Below, in pieces: positions 17,397-27,085 of a stretch of DNA of 64,000 nucleotides. The position numbers were made by a program, and so were the translations under genes. This DNA comes from an uncultured SAR86 cluster bacterium (GTDB taxonomy: Bacteria > Pseudomonadota > Gammaproteobacteria > Magnimaribacterales > D2472). Numbering within the stretch: position 1 is the first letter of the stretch; each line of letters starts with the position of its first letter. The notes beneath the pieces are model-generated. The model did not search any database. It was given only the letters and a program-made list of their open reading frames with translations, and was not told the DNA's origin. The DNA lies in the NCBI GenBank assembly GCA_902528215.1, contig CABZRR010000001.1, positions 1-64,000 of the forward strand. Direction: 5' to 3'.

Positions 17397-18367
17397 ATTT
17401 TTAATAATTCCTTATCTAAAGTTTGTGATACATCATCAAGAAGGAAATCAGCAAGCTTAACTTGATTTAATTCTTTCGATAATAAAGCAGTATTAGAAAC
17501 AATTTGAGGTAAATCCTTCATCCTAAATGCGCGTTGTGAAAAAATATAAAGTTCTGTAAGGGTGCCCATGATCCTGAGATTTCTCTGGAGACCACCCCAT
17601 AATGTAGCTTTAAAAATGTCCTCTGCAGAAATATCGTAAATGGAAATTTCTGCAAAGCTTTTGCAATATTTTTTTAATGTATCTAGGTTTAAAGGAATGT
17701 AATGATCGATGAGAATCCCAGCCAAATCAATTCCAATTGGGCCGTGACACAAATCTTGAAAATCCAAAAGTGCTAACTCAGAGTTATTTATCAATTGTAT
17801 ATTTCTTCTTTCAAAATCAAAGTGACAATTTGTCCATTGCTGATCCATAATTTCAGTTCGAAGATCAGGAAAAATATCTTCATATTCATCAAACATCTCA
17901 ATTTTTAAAAATTCTTGGCAAAAAATTTTAGAAAATTTCTTTGTATGAGATTCTAAACCCATCCAAAATGTTGAATGCAGATCAACATGACTGGATTGAT
18001 GCATTTTGTTGAGCAACTCTAAAGCAGAAATAACAAGTTCTTCATTTTGATAAAAATCCTTTTCATTTATTAATGAATGGTCTCCTAAATCTTCTAATAT
18101 AGTTAAGAAGTTTGCTGTATCGTGCTTAAAAATCTTTGGAACTCTTACGTTTGAAGCAGCAAGCTCATTCGCCCTGTTAATAAAGACATTCTGTCCATTA
18201 ATTGGTCTGTCATCAAAGGAAATGACGTAGGAAAGATTTTTAGAAGTAACTCTAAAGTATTTCCTTCCGCTTGCCTCAATTTTCAAAGGCTCTATGGATG
18301 CTAATTCTTGATTGAATTCTTGAGCGTATTCAAGAATCTTATTTTCTAATGCTTCAGCTATTTTCAA
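17393..18367 (-). CDS. amgK: AmgK-like N-acetylmuramate/N-acetylglucosamine kinase
   Basis: This is an aminoglycoside-phosphotransferase fold protein. The catalytic loop is NCHFDFERRNIQLI and the metal-binding motif is LLDFQDLCHGPIGIDLAG. As AmgK it would phosphorylate MurNAc at the anomeric position for MurU. The start is uncertain: the frame has no early ATG. TTG 18367 overlaps the SDR stop by 14 bp and aligns best (KIAEALENKIL...), whereas TTG 18409 would overlap it by 56 bp and neither has a well-spaced ribosome site. It overlaps murU by 4 bp. Confidence 0.82.
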   Translation of the reverse strand: MKIAEALENKILEYAQEFNQELASIEPLKIEASGRKYFRVTSKNLSYVISFDDRPINGQNVFINRANELAASNVRVPKIFKHDTANFLTILEDLGDHSLINEKDFYQNEELVISALELLNKMHQSSHVDLHSTFWMGLESHTKKFSKIFCQEFLKIEMFDEYEDIFPDLRTEIMDQQWTNCHFDFERRNIQLINNSELALLDFQDLCHGPIGIDLAGILIDHYIPLNLDTLKKYCKSFAEISIYDISAEDIFKATLWGGLQRNLRIMGTLTELYIFSQRAFRMKDLPQIVSNTALLSKELNQVKLADFLLDDVSQTLDKELLKI

Positions 18368-19211
18368 TCTCCGATGGCAAAGGAGTATCTTCGGGTAAAA
18401 AGAAATCAAGAGCTAATTGAGCAAATGGTAAATCAGCATACTTTTTAAAATCTCTAACGCCTGCTTCATACAAGACTAAATCATCGATACAAAAATTACC
18501 CGTAAAACTCGCTGGATCCTTAATAAAAATTTCATATGCTGCATCAGCCATAATCTCAGGAGTTCTGGAAATATTCATTAGCGCCTCTCCACCTAAAACA
18601 TTTTTAACTGCAGCTGTTGCAATAGCTGTTCTCGGCCATAATCCATTTACAGCTATGCCATCAGACTTAAGTTCCTCGGCCATTCCTAATACACACATAC
18701 TCATTGTGTATTTTGCCATGGTGTAAGCAAGATGAGGTCCAAACCACTTGGGCTTCATATCCAAAGGAGGAGCCAAGTTTAATATATGAGCGCCATTAGA
18801 TTGCTTAAGGTGAGGAATGCAATATTTACTGACCAAATATGTACCCCTTCCATTAATTTGATGCATCAAATCGTATCTTTTCATATCCGTATCAGGCGTA
18901 GTTGTTAAAGAAATAGCTGAAGCATTGTTTACACAAATATCAATACCCCCGAAATGACTAATTGTTTGTTCCACAGCATCAATAACATTCTTTTCATCTC
19001 GAACATCTAAAACTATAGGTAACGCTTCACCACCAGCCTCAACAATTTCATCTGCAGCAGTAAAAATAGTTCCTGGTAGTTTTGGATGAGGTTCAGCAGT
19101 TTTTGCGGCTAAAACTACTTTAGCTCCATCTTTTGCAGCTCTCTTCCCTATTGCGAGACCAATTCCTCTACTGCCTCCAGTAATAAATAATACTCTTCCT
19201 TTTAAACTCAT
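18354..19211 (-). CDS. Short-chain dehydrogenase/reductase (HSDL2-like)
   Basis: The 285-residue protein has a Rossmann fold: TGGSRGIGLAIGKRAAKDGA binds the dinucleotide, then NNASAISL and the active-site YTMAK (Tyr-Lys). The long loop AAKTAEPHPKLPGTI, the LAPPLDM segment and the sequence after them resemble the N-terminal domain of hydroxysteroid dehydrogenase-like protein 2, here without the SCP2 lipid-binding tail. The substrate is unknown, possibly a fatty-acid or steroid-like alcohol. It is first in the minus-strand unit leading to trpC. An AGGAGA ribosome site precedes the ATG. Confidence 0.85.
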   Translation of the reverse strand: MSLKGRVLFITGGSRGIGLAIGKRAAKDGAKVVLAAKTAEPHPKLPGTIFTAADEIVEAGGEALPIVLDVRDEKNVIDAVEQTISHFGGIDICVNNASAISLTTTPDTDMKRYDLMHQINGRGTYLVSKYCIPHLKQSNGAHILNLAPPLDMKPKWFGPHLAYTMAKYTMSMCVLGMAEELKSDGIAVNGLWPRTAIATAAVKNVLGGEALMNISRTPEIMADAAYEIFIKDPASFTGNFCIDDLVLYEAGVRDFKKYADLPFAQLALDFFLPEDTPLPSEIENS

Positions 19212-19228
19212 TTCGTATCTCCTGTGTT

Positions 19229-19241
19229 AACAATAATTGTT
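19229..19241. promoter_or_regulatory. Palindrome in the divergent SDR / isomerase intergenic region
   Basis: AACAATAATTGTT is a perfect 13-bp inverted repeat centred 24 bp upstream of the SDR start codon, in the region shared with the divergent DsbA-fold isomerase. The position suits an operator overlapping the SDR promoter. No regulator gene is adjacent, and an AT-rich genome can produce such palindromes by chance. Confidence 0.25.
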
Positions 19242-19314
19242 GATTGATGTTGCATTTTTAAACTGGTTGATGCAAGTTAAAGGGTTATTATAAGCTTAAG
19301 AAGTGAGGACGACT

Positions 19315-19917
19315 ATGAATGTAGATTTTATTTTTGACTTTGCCAGTCCAAATGCATATCTGTGTCATAAGGCAATTCAGAATATTGAACAAACCCATGA
19401 CATAAAATTTAATTACGTACCGTGCCTACTTGGCGGTATCATGAAGTTGACCAATAACCAACCTCCAATGGTTTCCTTGGCTGAAATTCCCAATAAGATG
19501 AAATATGAATTTGAAACTGCTTTTAATCGATTCATGGAAGAGCACAACATTACAGAATTTAAAATGAATGAGCACTTTCCTGTTAATACTATTTCTCTTA
19601 TAAGGGGAGCAATAGTGGCTCAAAAGCATGGATTTTTTGAAACTTACCTTGAAATAGTCTTAAGTGGGCTTTGGGAACAATCACTGAAATTAGATACTCC
19701 AGAAGCACTGCATGAGCTTTTAACCAAGCACAACTGTAATGCTGATCTTGTCATAGAAGAAATTGCTAAAGATGAAACTAAACAAGAATTAATCAAAAAT
19801 ACCAGTGAAGCTGCTGAAAAAGGTGCTTTTGGAATTCCTACATTTTTTGTTGAAGAGGAAATGTTTTACGGTAAGGATACTTTAAGAGAACTTAAAGAAA
19901 TGGCATCCTCAGCCTAA
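19315..19917 (+). CDS. DsbA-family / 2-hydroxychromene-2-carboxylate isomerase-like protein
   Basis: This is a thioredoxin-fold protein of about 200 residues related to GST-kappa and HCCA isomerase. It starts DFIFDFASPNAYLCHKAI, where the conserved serine replaces the redox CxxC, and ends GAFGIPTFFVEEEMFYGKDTL, the cis-Pro and substrate-loop motif of the family. These enzymes are glutathione-dependent isomerases or oxidoreductases; the physiological substrate is unknown. ATG 19315 is chosen over GTG 19303 because a GAGG ribosome site sits 6 bp before it. It is divergent from the SDR and 5 bp before lptD. Confidence 0.83.
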   Translation: MNVDFIFDFASPNAYLCHKAIQNIEQTHDIKFNYVPCLLGGIMKLTNNQPPMVSLAEIPNKMKYEFETAFNRFMEEHNITEFKMNEHFPVNTISLIRGAIVAQKHGFFETYLEIVLSGLWEQSLKLDTPEALHELLTKHNCNADLVIEEIAKDETKQELIKNTSEAAEKGAFGIPTFFVEEEMFYGKDTLRELKEMASSA

Positions 19918-19922
19918 AATTT

Positions 19923-22241
19923 TTGAAATTCCGTAAAAAACAATTAAGCCTCATAAAGCATAAATATAAATATCTTTTTATGCTTCTTTGTGCTACATCT
20001 GGAAATATGTATGCTATTGATGGTAGCAACTTTTTAAATTTTCAAGATCGTGTTCCGAATTGTAGTTACCCTCAATATCCATTATTAATTAACGAAGATA
20101 AATCTGATGTGCTAAATGCAAGTTCGATGGATATTAAATCAAATGGTGAAATGTATCTAAATGGAAATGTATTTATTGGACTGAATGAGGGCAAAATAAA
20201 TGCTGATAGTGCAACTTTTATACAAGAACAAAATTCTGTTAAAGATATAAAAAATGGGAGCATCTATCACTCCAATAATTATTTTAATTTTTTGACTGGC
20301 TCTTTAGAGAAAAAATCTGGACAACTTAAGCTTGATAATGGGATAACTTTCCTGAGCGAAAGAAACCTATTAATTAGTTACGAGTCATTAGATGGGAACT
20401 TAGGAGAATTTTTGGAATTTAAGAATGCCACTCTGACCACTTGCAGTATTAGTAACCAGAGCTGGGAAATTGAAGCTGCAAGTATAAATATTGATGAGAA
20501 TACTAGTCGGGGATCTATTAAAGATATGAAGCTTAAAATTTTTAACAAAAAGGTCCTTATGCTTCCGTACCTACCCTTCCCTGCAACAACTAAAAGATTA
20601 AGCGGTTTTTTAGAGCCGGAGTTGAACCTTACATCAGATGGCTTGGACTTATTCTTACCTTACTTTTGGGTATTATCAAAGAAATCTGACGTAACCATTG
20701 CGCCAAGAATACTTAATGATAGAGGTACTGGTATTGAAGGAAATTTTCGCTATCTTACGAACGCTGAGTCTGAGAATTATTTAGATCTAATATTTTTTCC
20801 TAAAGATAAAGAATTTAAAAAAGACTTTGGAAATAACAAAGATCAAAGATGGGCATTTCGATTCAAAGAGAATAGGCAATTATCAAAATTTTCAACATAT
20901 ATTGACTGGTCTAAATCATCAGACTCTATGGTATTGCTTGATTTACCATCAAGCATTACAAATATTGCAAATCAAAGAGATCATTATCTAAATCAAACCT
21001 TTTCAATGAATTTCATATCAAAGAATTTTTACGTAAGCTTAAGTCGAGAGGGATATCAAAGCTTAAATCCATTTATAAATAATGGATACATTAAAAATCC
21101 TGGCATTCATATTGAATATTTTAACAACACCTCAAAAATTTCTTATTTTACTAAGATTGATTATGCAAGTTTTGATACTGATAAAAGTACAAATCAATTT
21201 TTTAGAAATAATTCTATTTCCGAAACTGGAAAAAGATCGATTGCTGAAATAGGAGCCGAAATTCTCTATGATTTTAAATATTTAAATATCGAAATCAGCG
21301 GTTCAACATTACATAAAAAATATAACCTGGATAAAAAAAACTCGCAGTCTTTTTCATCCTCAATACCCTCATTTAAAATAAATCTTTCATCATTGTTAAA
21401 AAAATCAACTGCCTCAGGGATCTCGTTAATAATGCCTGAATTTGTTTATCAGAAAACCAATTATAAAGATCAAAGCTTAAATCCTATTTTTGATCTTCAT
21501 CAGCGTAACTCGGGTAATCTAAATGCACTCAGAAATGAATACTTTTTTGGGAAAGATAGGGTTCCAGATACAGAATTTCTAGCTGCAAAATTGAGCTGGC
21601 AAAAAAAGATGCATAAAAATCAAAAATTTGCTTTTCAATTAATAAAAAAGAATGAACTGGAAACAAGCAGAGTAATCAACGCTATGTTGAAAAGTCCGTT
21701 AGGAAAAGATAGTCAAATTGGTTCAAAACTATCTTTTGAAAACAATAGTCTAAAAACATACGTTGCTGCGAATTATTCTCAAAAAAGAAATATTCTCAAT
21801 TATGGAGAAACCGGATTAGAGATTAAATACTCAAATATGAACATAGGCATATCGAGAAATTTCCTGAGAAATATTCCTATATTAGACATAGAAAGTGAAT
21901 TAGATTATGCCGAGTTTTCCTTGGAACGTCTTATGCCAAAGGGTTACAAAATTATCGGTGGAATAAGTAAAGACTTAGTATCGAAAAAAAACTTAGAAAC
22001 TTATTTTGGCTTTGGTTTTGAAAACTGTTGTCTTGCTTTTAAAATATATGCGTCTGATAAAAGACTTTCGAAATATAATTTTTTGAATATTCAGTCTCAA
22101 GAATTTAATCAAATTTATTGGGAAAAAATGATTTCAGTTGAAAACAAAAGTAGAATTAACTTTGAATTTGAACTTAAAGGTCTGACTGGGTCAAACAAAA
22201 GAATTAATAGGTTTTTCTCTAATGCTTTTTTAGATCTTTAG
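19923..22241 (+). CDS. lptD: LPS-assembly protein LptD
   Basis: LptD is the outer-membrane barrel that inserts lipopolysaccharide with LptE. The 772-residue product has a signal-peptide-like N-terminus and an N-terminal LptA/OstA-like jellyroll (NASSMDIKSNGEMYLNGNV...). A large beta-barrel rich in alternating hydrophobic strands follows. Cysteines are where the family places its disulfides: one near the mature N-terminus (PNCSYP), one at TTCSIS, and the adjacent pair in FENCCLAF. The frame starts with TTG 19923, which gives a basic n-region; ATG 19980 is the alternative. Order lptD-surA-pdxA-rsmA is conserved in gammaproteobacteria. Confidence 0.95.
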   Translation: MKFRKKQLSLIKHKYKYLFMLLCATSGNMYAIDGSNFLNFQDRVPNCSYPQYPLLINEDKSDVLNASSMDIKSNGEMYLNGNVFIGLNEGKINADSATFIQEQNSVKDIKNGSIYHSNNYFNFLTGSLEKKSGQLKLDNGITFLSERNLLISYESLDGNLGEFLEFKNATLTTCSISNQSWEIEAASINIDENTSRGSIKDMKLKIFNKKVLMLPYLPFPATTKRLSGFLEPELNLTSDGLDLFLPYFWVLSKKSDVTIAPRILNDRGTGIEGNFRYLTNAESENYLDLIFFPKDKEFKKDFGNNKDQRWAFRFKENRQLSKFSTYIDWSKSSDSMVLLDLPSSITNIANQRDHYLNQTFSMNFISKNFYVSLSREGYQSLNPFINNGYIKNPGIHIEYFNNTSKISYFTKIDYASFDTDKSTNQFFRNNSISETGKRSIAEIGAEILYDFKYLNIEISGSTLHKKYNLDKKNSQSFSSSIPSFKINLSSLLKKSTASGISLIMPEFVYQKTNYKDQSLNPIFDLHQRNSGNLNALRNEYFFGKDRVPDTEFLAAKLSWQKKMHKNQKFAFQLIKKNELETSRVINAMLKSPLGKDSQIGSKLSFENNSLKTYVAANYSQKRNILNYGETGLEIKYSNMNIGISRNFLRNIPILDIESELDYAEFSLERLMPKGYKIIGGISKDLVSKKNLETYFGFGFENCCLAFKIYASDKRLSKYNFLNIQSQEFNQIYWEKMISVENKSRINFEFELKGLTGSNKRINRFFSNAFLDL

Positions 22242-22268
22242 TGAATTAACTCGAATAAAATAAAAATA

Positions 22269-23516
22269 ATGAAATTAAAAATATTTATCTTGCTACCATT
22301 TTTTGTGATGGCGCCTTTAATGATAGCAAAAATTGAAATCCTTGATAGAGTTGCAATTATTGTCGGGGATGGTGTTGTGCTTGAATCTCAAGTTGAAGGC
22401 ATGATGCAAAATATTAAGAAAAGGTACTCTGAGCAAGGTGCTGATTTACCACCTGATGAAGTGCTATTGGAACAAGTGCATGAACGCTTAATTATTCAAG
22501 AGTTGCAGCTCCAAATGGCTGATAGAGCTGGCATTAGAGTCAGTGATACCGAGCTAAATGCATCATTCCAAAATATTGCACAAAATAATCAATTAAGCTT
22601 AGAAGAATTCATTGAGACTGTAGAGTCTGAGGGTGAGTCTTATAAAGATTTAAGAGAACAGGTAAGAGAGGAAATGATTATTCAAAGAGTACAAAGAGGA
22701 AGGGTTGGAAGAGAAGTTGATATCACTGAACAAGAACTTAATGGCTTTCTAGCAACTGAAGGAGTGATCAATCAATTATCACCCGAGCTATTTGTGAGAC
22801 AAATACTTGTATCTACTGAAAATCAAGCTTTGGAATTAATTCAAAAAATCCATGATGGCTCAGACTTTGCTGAACTAGCAAAGTCAAACTCTAAGAGCAA
22901 TAATGCTTCTCAAGGTGGAGAAATGGGTTGGAGAAATTTAGCCGATATGCCCTCATTATTTGCTGGTGCACTCCAAAATAAAAAAAAAGGTTTTATTTCC
23001 GAACCTTTGAAAGCTGGTTCTGGTTTTTATATTTTAAAGCTTGAAGATAAAAGAGGTGATTTGGTTAAATTTGAAGAGCAATGGAATGTGCGACATATAC
23101 TAATGATGGAAACCAAGCTAAGAGATAGGATGTTTACAAAAAAAGAACTTGAAGCTGTTAGAAATAGAGTGCTGGCAGGAGAAGATTTTAGTTTGCTTGC
23201 TAAAGAGTTCTCCGAAGATCCTGGCTCAGCATCACGAGGCGGTGATCTTGATTGGTTAAGTATTGGTACGACAGCTCCTGCATTTGAGAAAATGATGCTA
23301 GCATCTCCTATTGATGAAATTTCTCCTGTTTTTGAATCAGAATTCGGTTTTCATTTTCTTCAAGTGCTTGATAAGCGGACAGAGGATCTAACTGAAGAAG
23401 TTATAAAAGATAGAGCCTATGGAATTTTATTTTCTAGAAAATTTGATGAAGCGCTTGAAAATACTCTCAGAACTATTCGCTCTGAAGCATTTGTAGAATT
23501 TAAAAAATTAGATTGA
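22269..23516 (+). CDS. surA: Periplasmic chaperone and peptidyl-prolyl isomerase SurA
   Basis: SurA escorts outer-membrane barrels such as LptD through the periplasm. It has 415 residues with a signal peptide (residues 1-20), then an N-terminal helical chaperone domain starting LDRVAIIVGDGVVLESQVEGM. Two parvulin domains follow: about 175-270 (FVRQILVSTENQA ... GGEMGWRNL) and about 275-375 (NVRHILMMETKLRDR ... RGGDLDWLS). Length and layout match the family. Its stop overlaps the pdxA TTG start by 4 bp. Confidence 0.97.
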   Translation: MKLKIFILLPFFVMAPLMIAKIEILDRVAIIVGDGVVLESQVEGMMQNIKKRYSEQGADLPPDEVLLEQVHERLIIQELQLQMADRAGIRVSDTELNASFQNIAQNNQLSLEEFIETVESEGESYKDLREQVREEMIIQRVQRGRVGREVDITEQELNGFLATEGVINQLSPELFVRQILVSTENQALELIQKIHDGSDFAELAKSNSKSNNASQGGEMGWRNLADMPSLFAGALQNKKKGFISEPLKAGSGFYILKLEDKRGDLVKFEEQWNVRHILMMETKLRDRMFTKKELEAVRNRVLAGEDFSLLAKEFSEDPGSASRGGDLDWLSIGTTAPAFEKMMLASPIDEISPVFESEFGFHFLQVLDKRTEDLTEEVIKDRAYGILFSRKFDEALENTLRTIRSEAFVEFKKLD

Positions 23517-24499
23517 AACAATTACTTTACTCTCCCGGTGAACCTGCAGGTATTGGAGTGGATTCAATTCTGTATATATCTAAACTAAAATTTTGGGAGG
23601 AAATGAATGTAAATTTAATATGTATTGCTGATGAAGATTTACTTCAATCAAGGGCAAAAGCGCTAAATTTGAACGTTAAATTTAAAGAACTTAAATCATT
23701 AAATACGGCTAAGAAAAATAAAAAAGGCATTGTTCAATTCGTGCAAGTGGCTGAATGCAAAGATTTCACTCCTGGCCAATTAAATTCTGAAAATGCTCAA
23801 TATATTATTAAAAATTTAAATTTTGGAATCGATCAAGCTTTAAAAAATAAAAAAATAGGTTTGGTTACCGGTCCCATACAAAAAAGCAATATCATCGAGG
23901 GTGGATTTAAGGATTTTCAAGGTCATACAGAATGGATTAAAAAGCAAACTAAATCAAAAGAAGTAGTAATGCTCCTTGCAGCTAAAAATATAAAAGTAGC
24001 CCTTGCCACAACTCACATACCACTAGCAGAAGTTTCAAAAAATATTCAAAAATCAAGGCTTGTAGAAATTATTAAAATATTAAATTTTAGTCTTAAAAAT
24101 AATTTCAAGATAAAGCATCCTCGTATAAAAGTTCTTGGTTTAAATCCACATGCTGGAGAAAATGGTAAAATCGGCGAGGATGAGCTATTAAAAATTGATC
24201 CTGCAGTAAAAATATGTCGGGAAATGGGAATTAAAGTTTCCTATGCGATATCAGCAGATACAGCCTTTAATAGCAATCAATTAAAAGAAACTGATGCTTA
24301 TCTTGCCATGTATCACGATCAAGCTTTGCCAGTATTAAAAGCTTTAAGCTTTGGAAAGGCAGTTAATATTACACTTGGTACGCCTTTAGTAAGAACTTCT
24401 GTTGATCATGGAACAGCCCTTGACATTGCTGGCAAAATTAAACCAAACCTAGGATCAATTAAAGAAGCTATTATGCTTGCTGAGATGCAACTTCAATGA
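23513..24499 (+). CDS. pdxA: 4-hydroxythreonine-4-phosphate dehydrogenase
   Basis: PdxA oxidises 4-phospho-hydroxy-threonine in the DXP-dependent pyridoxal phosphate pathway. The 328-residue protein shows the N-terminal SPGEPAGIGVD, VTGPIQKSNI, the metal-site DFQGHTEWI, the substrate motif LGLNPHAGENGKIGEDE and YHDQALPVLKALSFGKAVNITLGTPLVRTSVDHGTALDIAG. The TTG start overlaps the surA stop. It precedes rsmA with a 4-bp overlap, the usual order. Confidence 0.97.
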   Translation: MKQLLYSPGEPAGIGVDSILYISKLKFWEEMNVNLICIADEDLLQSRAKALNLNVKFKELKSLNTAKKNKKGIVQFVQVAECKDFTPGQLNSENAQYIIKNLNFGIDQALKNKKIGLVTGPIQKSNIIEGGFKDFQGHTEWIKKQTKSKEVVMLLAAKNIKVALATTHIPLAEVSKNIQKSRLVEIIKILNFSLKNNFKIKHPRIKVLGLNPHAGENGKIGEDELLKIDPAVKICREMGIKVSYAISADTAFNSNQLKETDAYLAMYHDQALPVLKALSFGKAVNITLGTPLVRTSVDHGTALDIAGKIKPNLGSIKEAIMLAEMQLQ

Positions 24500-25263
24500 G
24501 TGATAGGTCTCAAAGACGAAAATTAGGTCAAAACTACCTTATCGATCCTGTAATTTTATTTGAGATTGAACAAGCGATAAATCCCCAAAAAAATAATTTA
24601 TTTTTTGAAATTGGTCCTGGTAAAGGGGCGCTCACTGAGAAATTAATGAATCAAAGTATAAAAATTATTGCAATGGATATTGATCAAAAAAATATAGATA
24701 TGCTTAAGCAGAAATATAGTACTTCTAAATACAAATTCATACATGGTGATGTATTAAAAGAATCTCTAAGTTTTTTAAATACAAAAAAGCACAGGATCGT
24801 TGGGAATCTTCCATACAATATTTCTACTCAGATAATTTTGAAGTTTTTAAAATATTTTAATGCGATTGAAGATATGCATTTTTTGGTACAAAAAGAAGTT
24901 GCTAATAGAATTTGCGCCTCACACCTTTCAGGCGACTGGGGCAGGCTAGGAGTAAAAATTTCTGCTTTTTTCCAAACCGATATACTATTTGATGTTCCAC
25001 CAGAATCCTTCGATATAAAACCTAAAGTTCAGTCTTCTTTTGTTAGATTAATACCTCGATCAGCGCCATACATTTCAAAAAACGAATATATAAAATTTTC
25101 TACTTTAATAGATCAATCTTTTGCAAATAAAAGGAAAGGCATTAAGAATAACCTAAAGAAATTTGATATTGATTTTCAACAACTTGCTATCAATCCACTT
25201 TCAAGAGCACAAGAATTATCAATTGAGGAATTTATTTCAATTTTTAGAGTTATTGAAATTTAA
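24496..25263 (+). CDS. rsmA: 16S rRNA dimethyladenosine transferase RsmA (KsgA)
   Basis: RsmA dimethylates A1518 and A1519 of 16S rRNA using SAM as a checkpoint in small-subunit assembly. In 255 residues it has RRKLGQNYLIDP, the SAM motif FFEIGPGKGALTEKL, the acidic MDID ribose contact, the catalytic NLPYNISTQI (NxPY) and the C-terminal PPESFDIKPKVQSSFVRL plus SFANKRKGIKNNL. It overlaps pdxA by 4 bp. apaG, which usually lies between rsmA and apaH, is missing. Confidence 0.98.
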   Translation: MSDRSQRRKLGQNYLIDPVILFEIEQAINPQKNNLFFEIGPGKGALTEKLMNQSIKIIAMDIDQKNIDMLKQKYSTSKYKFIHGDVLKESLSFLNTKKHRIVGNLPYNISTQIILKFLKYFNAIEDMHFLVQKEVANRICASHLSGDWGRLGVKISAFFQTDILFDVPPESFDIKPKVQSSFVRLIPRSAPYISKNEYIKFSTLIDQSFANKRKGIKNNLKKFDIDFQQLAINPLSRAQELSIEEFISIFRVIEI

Positions 25264-26067
25264 ATGAGTACATACGTTATTGGTGATATACATGGTTGTT
25301 TTGATCAGTTTACAGAGTTGCTGAAAAGGATTAATTATAAAAAAGATAAAGATAAACTCATTTTATTAGGCGACTTGGTAAACAGAGGCCCAGACTCTCT
25401 TTCAGTCATTAATTATTGTATGGCTGATTCGAGTATTGTCACGGTTTTGGGCAATCATGATTTATATTTGCTTTATCTATTGAGCATAGACAAGGCTAGA
25501 GGAAGCTTAAAAGAAGTTATTGAGGCTGACAGAAATAAACAAATTTTTAAATGGCTCCTAAAAATGCCTCTTATGTTAGAGATTGTTGATAAATTAACTG
25601 GAAATTCCTTTCTTATTGCACATGCCGGTATTCCTGAAATATGGTCACCTAAAAAAACTAAGGAGCTTGCCTCTGAAGTGACTTCATTGCTTCAAAAAAA
25701 TCCTTTGAAGGTTCTGCAATCAATGTGGGGAGATAATCCCAATGAATGGAATGAAGAATTGGTTGATGATGAAAGATGCAGAATAATTATTAATTATCTA
25801 ACAAGAATGAGATTTGTAGATAAAAATTGCAAGTTAGATCTTAAAAATAATACTGTTAAAGCTTCTGCCGGTTTCAAACCATGGTTCAAATATAGCTCCA
25901 AAGTTCATGAAGAGAAGAAACAATATTATGTATTTGGTCATTGGGCAGCTTTGAATGGCCAAACAGATGATCCTCATTTCATTGGACTTGATACTGGTTG
26001 TGTCTGGAAAGGCAAACTTACCGCTCTAAGGTTAAATGACCTAGAAAAAATATCGGTGGACTTCTAA
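25264..26067 (+). CDS. apaH: Symmetrical diadenosine tetraphosphatase
   Basis: ApaH cleaves Ap4A into two ADP and can decap Np4-RNA. It is a calcineurin-like phosphoesterase of 267 residues with the metal motifs GDIHGCFDQF, GDLVNRGPDS, LGNHD and IAHAGIP, plus FGHWAALNG and LDTGCVWKGKLTAL near the end. It starts directly after the rsmA stop and is followed by cca 1 bp later. Confidence 0.97.
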   Translation: MSTYVIGDIHGCFDQFTELLKRINYKKDKDKLILLGDLVNRGPDSLSVINYCMADSSIVTVLGNHDLYLLYLLSIDKARGSLKEVIEADRNKQIFKWLLKMPLMLEIVDKLTGNSFLIAHAGIPEIWSPKKTKELASEVTSLLQKNPLKVLQSMWGDNPNEWNEELVDDERCRIIINYLTRMRFVDKNCKLDLKNNTVKASAGFKPWFKYSSKVHEEKKQYYVFGHWAALNGQTDDPHFIGLDTGCVWKGKLTALRLNDLEKISVDF

Positions 26068-26068
26068 C

Positions 26069-27085
26069 ATGGAAATATTTCAAGTAGGTGGATCAGTTAG
26101 AGATGAATTAATGGGTGTTCAGCCAAAGGATAGAGATTGGGTTGTTATTAACTCTAGTCCAGATGAAATGGAAAAAAATGGATTTAAACCTATTGGAAAA
26201 GATTTCCCAGTATTTTTGCATCCAAATACAAATGAGGAATATGCTCTTGCAAGAACTGAAAAAAAATCTGGTGTTGGATACAAGGGCTTTGAGTTTTATT
26301 TTGATCCAAATGTGACTCTTGAACAGGATCTTAAGCGTAGAGACTTTACTATAAACTCAATTGCAAAAGATAAGAATGGTAATATTATTGATCCCTTCTG
26401 TGGGCAATTAGACATAGAAAAAAAGATTTTTAGACATACTTCCTCGGCTTTTATAGAAGATCCACTTAGGGTAATTAGATTTGCTAGGTTTAAATCATAC
26501 GATCAGCTTTGTGACTTTGAGCTATGCAGCGAAACCATTGATTATTTTAAGAAAGTTGTAAATGCTGGAGAACTAAAGGAGCTCTCACCTGAAAGAGTTT
26601 GGATAGAAACAAAAAAAGCGCTTGAAAACAAACATTCAGATAAGTTCTTTAATGCAATAATTAAATATCGATTAATTGATCCATGGTTTAAAAAATTAAA
26701 TCAGGTTTCATGTGATGGAAGATCACCTGAACTAAAATGGGCAGATATTCAAAGAATTAATGATTTTCAACTATCTGATTTACTCCCCATCCCAAATTCA
26801 TTCCAGAGGACTCAAGACCTTTTAAGGCAGGTATTAGATTTTTTTCAATGTAACAAAATACAAGAGAGGCTTGAGCTTATAGAAGCAATGAATATTCATA
26901 GAAATATTGAAATCTTAATGGAAATTAAAAATTATAAGTGCTTGCAAAATAAAAAAAGTTATTTAGAAGAAATATTTAAGTCTGTATTGGAGATTGATTT
27001 TTCTTGTCTTGGTGACATTCCTACTTCAGAAGTTTCCCATAAAAAACAATTCCTTTATCATGAAACTTTGAAGGGAGTCTTATGA
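26069..27085 (+). CDS. cca: CCA tRNA nucleotidyltransferase, short form
   Basis: This is a class II nucleotidyltransferase that adds or repairs the tRNA 3' CCA end. The head domain is intact: VGGSVRDELMGVQPKDRDWVV (catalytic DxD region), GFEFYFDPNVTLEQDLKRRDFTINSIA, and DPLRVIRFARF in the neck. At 338 residues it is about 75 shorter than the Escherichia enzyme. The C-terminus diverges and I see no HD phosphohydrolase motif, so the repair-linked phosphatase/phosphodiesterase activity is probably absent. Both tRNA genes here already encode CCA. It overlaps the next gene by 4 bp. Confidence 0.93.
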   Translation: MEIFQVGGSVRDELMGVQPKDRDWVVINSSPDEMEKNGFKPIGKDFPVFLHPNTNEEYALARTEKKSGVGYKGFEFYFDPNVTLEQDLKRRDFTINSIAKDKNGNIIDPFCGQLDIEKKIFRHTSSAFIEDPLRVIRFARFKSYDQLCDFELCSETIDYFKKVVNAGELKELSPERVWIETKKALENKHSDKFFNAIIKYRLIDPWFKKLNQVSCDGRSPELKWADIQRINDFQLSDLLPIPNSFQRTQDLLRQVLDFFQCNKIQERLELIEAMNIHRNIEILMEIKNYKCLQNKKSYLEEIFKSVLEIDFSCLGDIPTSEVSHKKQFLYHETLKGVL